A DNA stretch of 23,661 nt from GWB1-37-8 sp964646925. GTDB lineage: Bacteria > Patescibacteriota > Microgenomatia > Levybacterales > UBA12049. The notes beneath the pieces are model-generated. The model saw only the letters and a list, made by a program, of their open reading frames with translations, searched no databases and had not been told where the DNA came from. The stretch covers positions 1 to 23,661 of the forward strand of contig CAZYIC010000013.1 of the NCBI GenBank assembly GCA_964646925.1, given 5' to 3'. This document shows positions 21,469 through 23,661 of this stretch, piece after piece; position 1 is the stretch's first letter; the number at the start of each line of letters is the position of its first letter. The position numbers and the translations under genes are program-made.

Positions 21469-21506
21469 ATTTAACAACAGCAAGCGGCCGCATACTTTAG
21501 TTAAAT
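21469..21506 (+). repeat. 38-bp tripartite palindrome, copy B (intergenic)
   Basis: ATTTAAC, 8 nt, GCGGCCGC, 8 nt, GTTAAAT. It ends 15 bp before the -35 of the 21558 promoter, so a bound protein could affect that promoter from upstream. Confidence 0.85.
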
Positions 21507-21521
21507 GTTGGCGAGGAGGGA

Positions 21522-21550
21522 TTGACAGTAATTTTCTTCTGAACTATGAT
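21522..21550 (+). promoter_or_regulatory. Promoter of the 21558 gene
   Basis: TTGACA (21522-21527), 17-bp spacer, TATGAT (21545-21550). The ATG at 21546 lies inside the -10, so translation must start at the ATG at 21558, 7 bp further on. Confidence 0.75.
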
Positions 21551-21557
21551 AAATAAT

Positions 21558-22640
21558 ATGGATCCGAATCAGCAAGTTCAAGGAAGTCAATCTCAGCAGG
21601 TTTCTCAACCAAACCAGACGCAGCAGGAAAAAAATCTTTTGAGATTTAAAAAGATTAAGAAATGGGGAAAAATGTTGAATATTGGTTTGTGGGTTGTTTT
21701 GTTTTTCTTGGCTCCTCCAACTGCTTTAATATTTTTATCTCAAAATAGCATTCCGGGCGATACGTTTTATCCGGTTAAAAGAGGAATGGAAAATATAATT
21801 TTGGCTGCTGCTTCTGTTAGTCCTGCGACAAAAGCGGCCTTTCGGACAGATTTGACAGAGACCAGATTTAAAGAAGCTCAAACTTTAGTTTTGTCAAAGT
21901 CCAATGCAACTGGATTATCCGGTTTTATTGACGGGGTAGAGGCCGCACAAATTGAGGTGTTAAATTTGAAAAATGACACACAGAAGGCAAAAGCGCAGGA
22001 AAAACTTATAAGTAAAATTAATGAATATCAGAACAGTCTGTCTATTCTTCAATTAAAAACACAACAGAATATTCCGTTCACCCCAATCCAAACTTCCGCT
22101 CCAACCTCAAATCAGCAATTATCGCCAGTACCCCAAAATCAGAAACAGCAAAACTTTCCATCTCCATCGCCATCATCTTCGCTGACTTTAATATCCAGCC
22201 CAGCGCCTACGGTTTCTGCTGTTTCCCAAACCCAAATCTCTCCTACAGGAAAACCAACTTTTGCCCCGTCACTAACCCCGACTCCACTTCTTTTAACCCC
22301 CACCCCCACCCAGACTCCTGTTTTTTCACCTTCACCAAGCTCAGTTTCTGTTTTAACCCCCACCCCAACCCCAATTCCAACCTTAATGCCAACATTGATT
22401 CCAACAGAAATGACTACAATAGCGCCAAATATTCCTCCTGCGCAATCGGAAAGAGCTCGTATTTTGGAGCAGAAAAAAATTGCGCAAACCTTAAGGGAGA
22501 CGCAATCGGCGCTGGATAAAATTAAAAAAGATTTAGAAGGTAGTGAGAATAGACAAATTCCGGAGAATAAAAATGATAAAGAAAAACCCGTTAATGAGCA
22601 TTTCGATAAAAAAATCGAAACCCCAAACCGCAAAAAATAA
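21558..22640 (+). CDS. Membrane-anchored DUF5667-like protein with Pro/Thr/Ser-rich stalk
   Basis: 360 aa from the promoter-supported ATG. Gln-rich cytoplasmic start, one membrane helix (IGLWVVLFFLAPPTALIFL), then the DUF5667-like motif (IPGDTFYPVKRGMENIILA ... SPATKAAFRTDLTETRFKEA). About 150 residues of Pro/Thr/Ser-rich low-complexity stalk with PTPTP runs come next, and then a charged coiled coil. The topology suggests an extracellular stalk anchored in the membrane. It shares its core motif with the 16641 protein. A tripartite palindrome lies just upstream of the promoter. Function unknown. Confidence 0.78.
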   Translation: MDPNQQVQGSQSQQVSQPNQTQQEKNLLRFKKIKKWGKMLNIGLWVVLFFLAPPTALIFLSQNSIPGDTFYPVKRGMENIILAAASVSPATKAAFRTDLTETRFKEAQTLVLSKSNATGLSGFIDGVEAAQIEVLNLKNDTQKAKAQEKLISKINEYQNSLSILQLKTQQNIPFTPIQTSAPTSNQQLSPVPQNQKQQNFPSPSPSSSLTLISSPAPTVSAVSQTQISPTGKPTFAPSLTPTPLLLTPTPTQTPVFSPSPSSVSVLTPTPTPIPTLMPTLIPTEMTTIAPNIPPAQSERARILEQKKIAQTLRETQSALDKIKKDLEGSENRQIPENKNDKEKPVNEHFDKKIETPNRKK

Positions 22641-22688
22641 ATTTTTAAGCCGGAAAAATTCAAATTGCGTGCAACATTAAAATGCGCA

Positions 22689-22716
22689 TTGACATTTATC
22701 GGAATTGGTTTATAAT
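22689..22716 (+). promoter_or_regulatory. rRNA operon promoter
   Basis: TTGACA (22689-22694), 16-bp spacer, TATAAT (22711-22716): both boxes are perfect, the strongest promoter in the window. It lies about 370 bp upstream of the 16S gene, and no comparable promoter is seen closer. Confidence 0.75.
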
Positions 22717-22765
22717 AGCTGTTGGTATGTAAAAAATATCTACCAAAGTTTGGGTTAAAATGAAT

Positions 22766-22785
22766 CCTCCTTTGGGAGGTTTTTT
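22766..22785 (+). terminator. Early intrinsic terminator in the rRNA leader
   Basis: CCTCC-TTTG-GGAGG followed by six T, about 45-60 nt after the predicted start of transcription. CCAAAG (22743-22748) could instead pair with CTTTGG (22770-22775) and disrupt the hairpin, so it may be an attenuator. On its own it would give a ~60-nt RNA. Confidence 0.55.
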
Positions 22786-23088
22786 GGTCTTTTTACATCG
22801 CACTTTGATAATTTGAGTCAAGCAGCAAATCAGAATCAGGATTCTTCTGGATTTTAGTAGAAGCATCTTTAAAGAAATCAGTCCGCCCGATTTTCCCTTT
22901 CGCCTTATCCCGCTCAGCGGGATGCGGCTCAAGGAGCAATCTTTGGCGGATTTCCTTCGAAGCATAGCTTCTCAGTCAAGAAGTGGTAGGAAATCTCCGC
23001 ATTAGGCGGAGTTTAGCGTTGCTAATTTTTTTGTCCACCTTCGCTCATTTGAGCTTCGGCGGACTGCAAAAAATTAACTTCGTTAATT
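22786..23088 (+). other. rRNA leader with hairpins and a possible boxA
   Basis: No gene. Contains GCATCTTTAAAG (22863-22874), which resembles an rRNA boxA antitermination signal; a perfect hairpin ATCCCGC/GCGGGAT (22907-22923); a longer stem GCGGATTTCC / GGAAATCTCCGC (22946-23000); a palindrome around GCTCATTTGAGC (23034-23063); and an AATTAAC/GTTAATT hairpin right before the 16S start. Some of these are probably processing stems, others interspersed repeats. Confidence 0.45.
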
Positions 23089-23094
23089 TTTTTT

Positions 23095-23137
<43 letters not shown>

Positions 23138-23157
23138 TAAGCATGCAAGTCGAATGG

Positions 23158-23602
23158 CCGGAGATCAGAATTCAGAAGTCTGATTTCGGATTTATGATAC
23201 TATATAAATTGATGGATGTTACGAAATTAAGGGCTTACAAACAGGCTTTAGAAGCATTTCTTTTAGTTGAGAAAATTGTAAAAGATTTACCTGAGGAATT
23301 ACGTGATACAAAAAGGCAGGTTTTAAGATCATCTAAAGCGATTGCACCCTTAATTGCTGAGGGATTTGGGAGAAGAAGGTCTCAAAAGGAACTTAATCGT
23401 TTCATCATAGAAGCGATGAGCACTTCAGATGAGACCATTACGCATTTACGAATAATTGCAATTTCTTCTTTTAACAAAATCCCTATAGGAGTTTTGAAAA
23501 ATTGCGCAGAAGTTTATAAGGCAATTTCAAGACAGCTCAATAAATTTTCATCAACTATTAGATCAAAAATCTGATTTCCGATTTCCGAAGTCCGATCTCC
23601 GG
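23158..23602 (+). other. 445-bp intervening sequence in 16S helix h6
   Basis: Sits in the variable V1 loop (near E. coli 70-100). The ends (23158-23190 and 23570-23602) are 33-nt imperfect inverted repeats, starting CCGGAGATC and ending GATCTCCGG, that continue the h6 stem. Both ends are built of heptads (CNGANNT type / TCCGANN type). It encodes a four-helix-bundle protein and no homing endonuclease. This is the layout of 23S-type IVSs that RNase III cuts out, not of a group I or II intron. Confidence 0.85.
23212..23574 (+). CDS. Four-helix-bundle protein (S23/IVP family) encoded within 16S
   Basis: 120 aa with the family's characteristic pattern: LRAYKQALEAFLLVEKIVK in helix 1, then LPEELRDTKRQVLRSSKAIAPLIAEGFGRR, with the conserved I-AEG-GR turn, SQKELNRFIIEAMSTSDET and a last amphipathic helix. 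Homologues are encoded in 23S intervening sequences of Leptospira and Coxiella and also occur freely in genomes; their function is unclear. The ATG at 23212 gives the family N-terminus; an ATG at 23194 is also in frame. No Shine-Dalgarno is seen. The stop codon lies in the right inverted repeat. Confidence 0.85.
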   Translation: MDVTKLRAYKQALEAFLLVEKIVKDLPEELRDTKRQVLRSSKAIAPLIAEGFGRRRSQKELNRFIIEAMSTSDETITHLRIIAISSFNKIPIGVLKNCAEVYKAISRQLNKFSSTIRSKI

Positions 23603-23661
23603 CAATGGCAGACGGGTGAGTAATATATAGGAATCTACCCCGAAATGGACCATAGCTCATC

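Noticed and set aside
22696..22965. 89-aa ORF on the minus strand in the rRNA leader (contains KKPPKGGF).
   Set aside because: The protein-like part is the reverse of the terminator hairpin at 22766-22785; no promoter or family match. It lies wholly within leader structure.
23158..23602. 16S insertion as a group I intron with homing endonuclease.
   Set aside because: No LAGLIDADG, GIY-YIG or HNH motif; no room for an intron catalytic core beyond the ORF; the inverted ends continue the h6 stem, as in excised IVSs.

Overview
The window is AT-rich bacterial DNA from what looks like a Candidate Phyla Radiation (Patescibacteria) genome, probably a Microgenomates-type lineage. That is inference: no complete marker is present, but several traits fit. 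There is a 16S rRNA gene interrupted by a protein-coding insertion, many toxin-antitoxin modules, many short repeats translated inside housekeeping genes, DUF5667-like surface proteins, and promoters placed directly against start codons.

Layout. 79-675 (-) peptide deformylase. 788-1473 (+) AbrB/PIN toxin-antitoxin pair. 1488-3743 (-) O-antigen ligase-like membrane protein with TPRs. 3777-5787 lineage-specific genes of unknown function, one perhaps split by an in-frame stop. 5853-10614 the rod-shape locus mreB, mreC, mreD, mrdA (PBP2), broken between mreB and mreC by an antisense orphan. 10728-11546 PaaX-like regulator. 11679-15971 the dprA ... topA pair, with a RHH/PIN toxin-antitoxin module inserted between them on the opposite strand. 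16108-16551 (-) YdjM-like membrane protein. 16641-17699 secreted DUF5667-like coiled-coil protein. 17730-18272 SpoU/TrmH RNA methylase. 18348-19538 predicted clan CD (caspase/CHAT-like) protein. 19695-20338 Phd/PIN toxin-antitoxin pair. 20371-21294 aminoglycoside phosphotransferase-fold kinase. 21558-22640 second DUF5667-like protein. 22641-23088 rRNA leader. 23089-end 5' part of the 16S rRNA gene.

The most unusual content is not ordinary genes. (1) 16S helix h6 is replaced by a 445-bp intervening sequence with long inverted ends that encodes a four-helix-bundle (S23/IVP-type) protein. (2) Four copies of a rigid tripartite palindrome, ATTTAAC-N8-GCGGCCGC-N8-GTTAAAT, occur here. One sits exactly on the promoter of the PaaX-like gene, one is translated inside that gene, one is translated inside peptide deformylase, and one lies upstream of 21558. 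(3) Nearly every low-complexity tract, coding or not, has a strict 7-bp period, including the ends of the 16S insertion and an insertion in mreB. (4) Most promoters lie 6-12 bp from the start codon, implying largely leaderless transcription.

Working together: mreBCD and PBP2 are the lateral cell-wall elongation machinery; deformylase, TopA, DprA and the RNA methylase are core information-processing genes; the TA modules and orphans look like accessory insertions between them.
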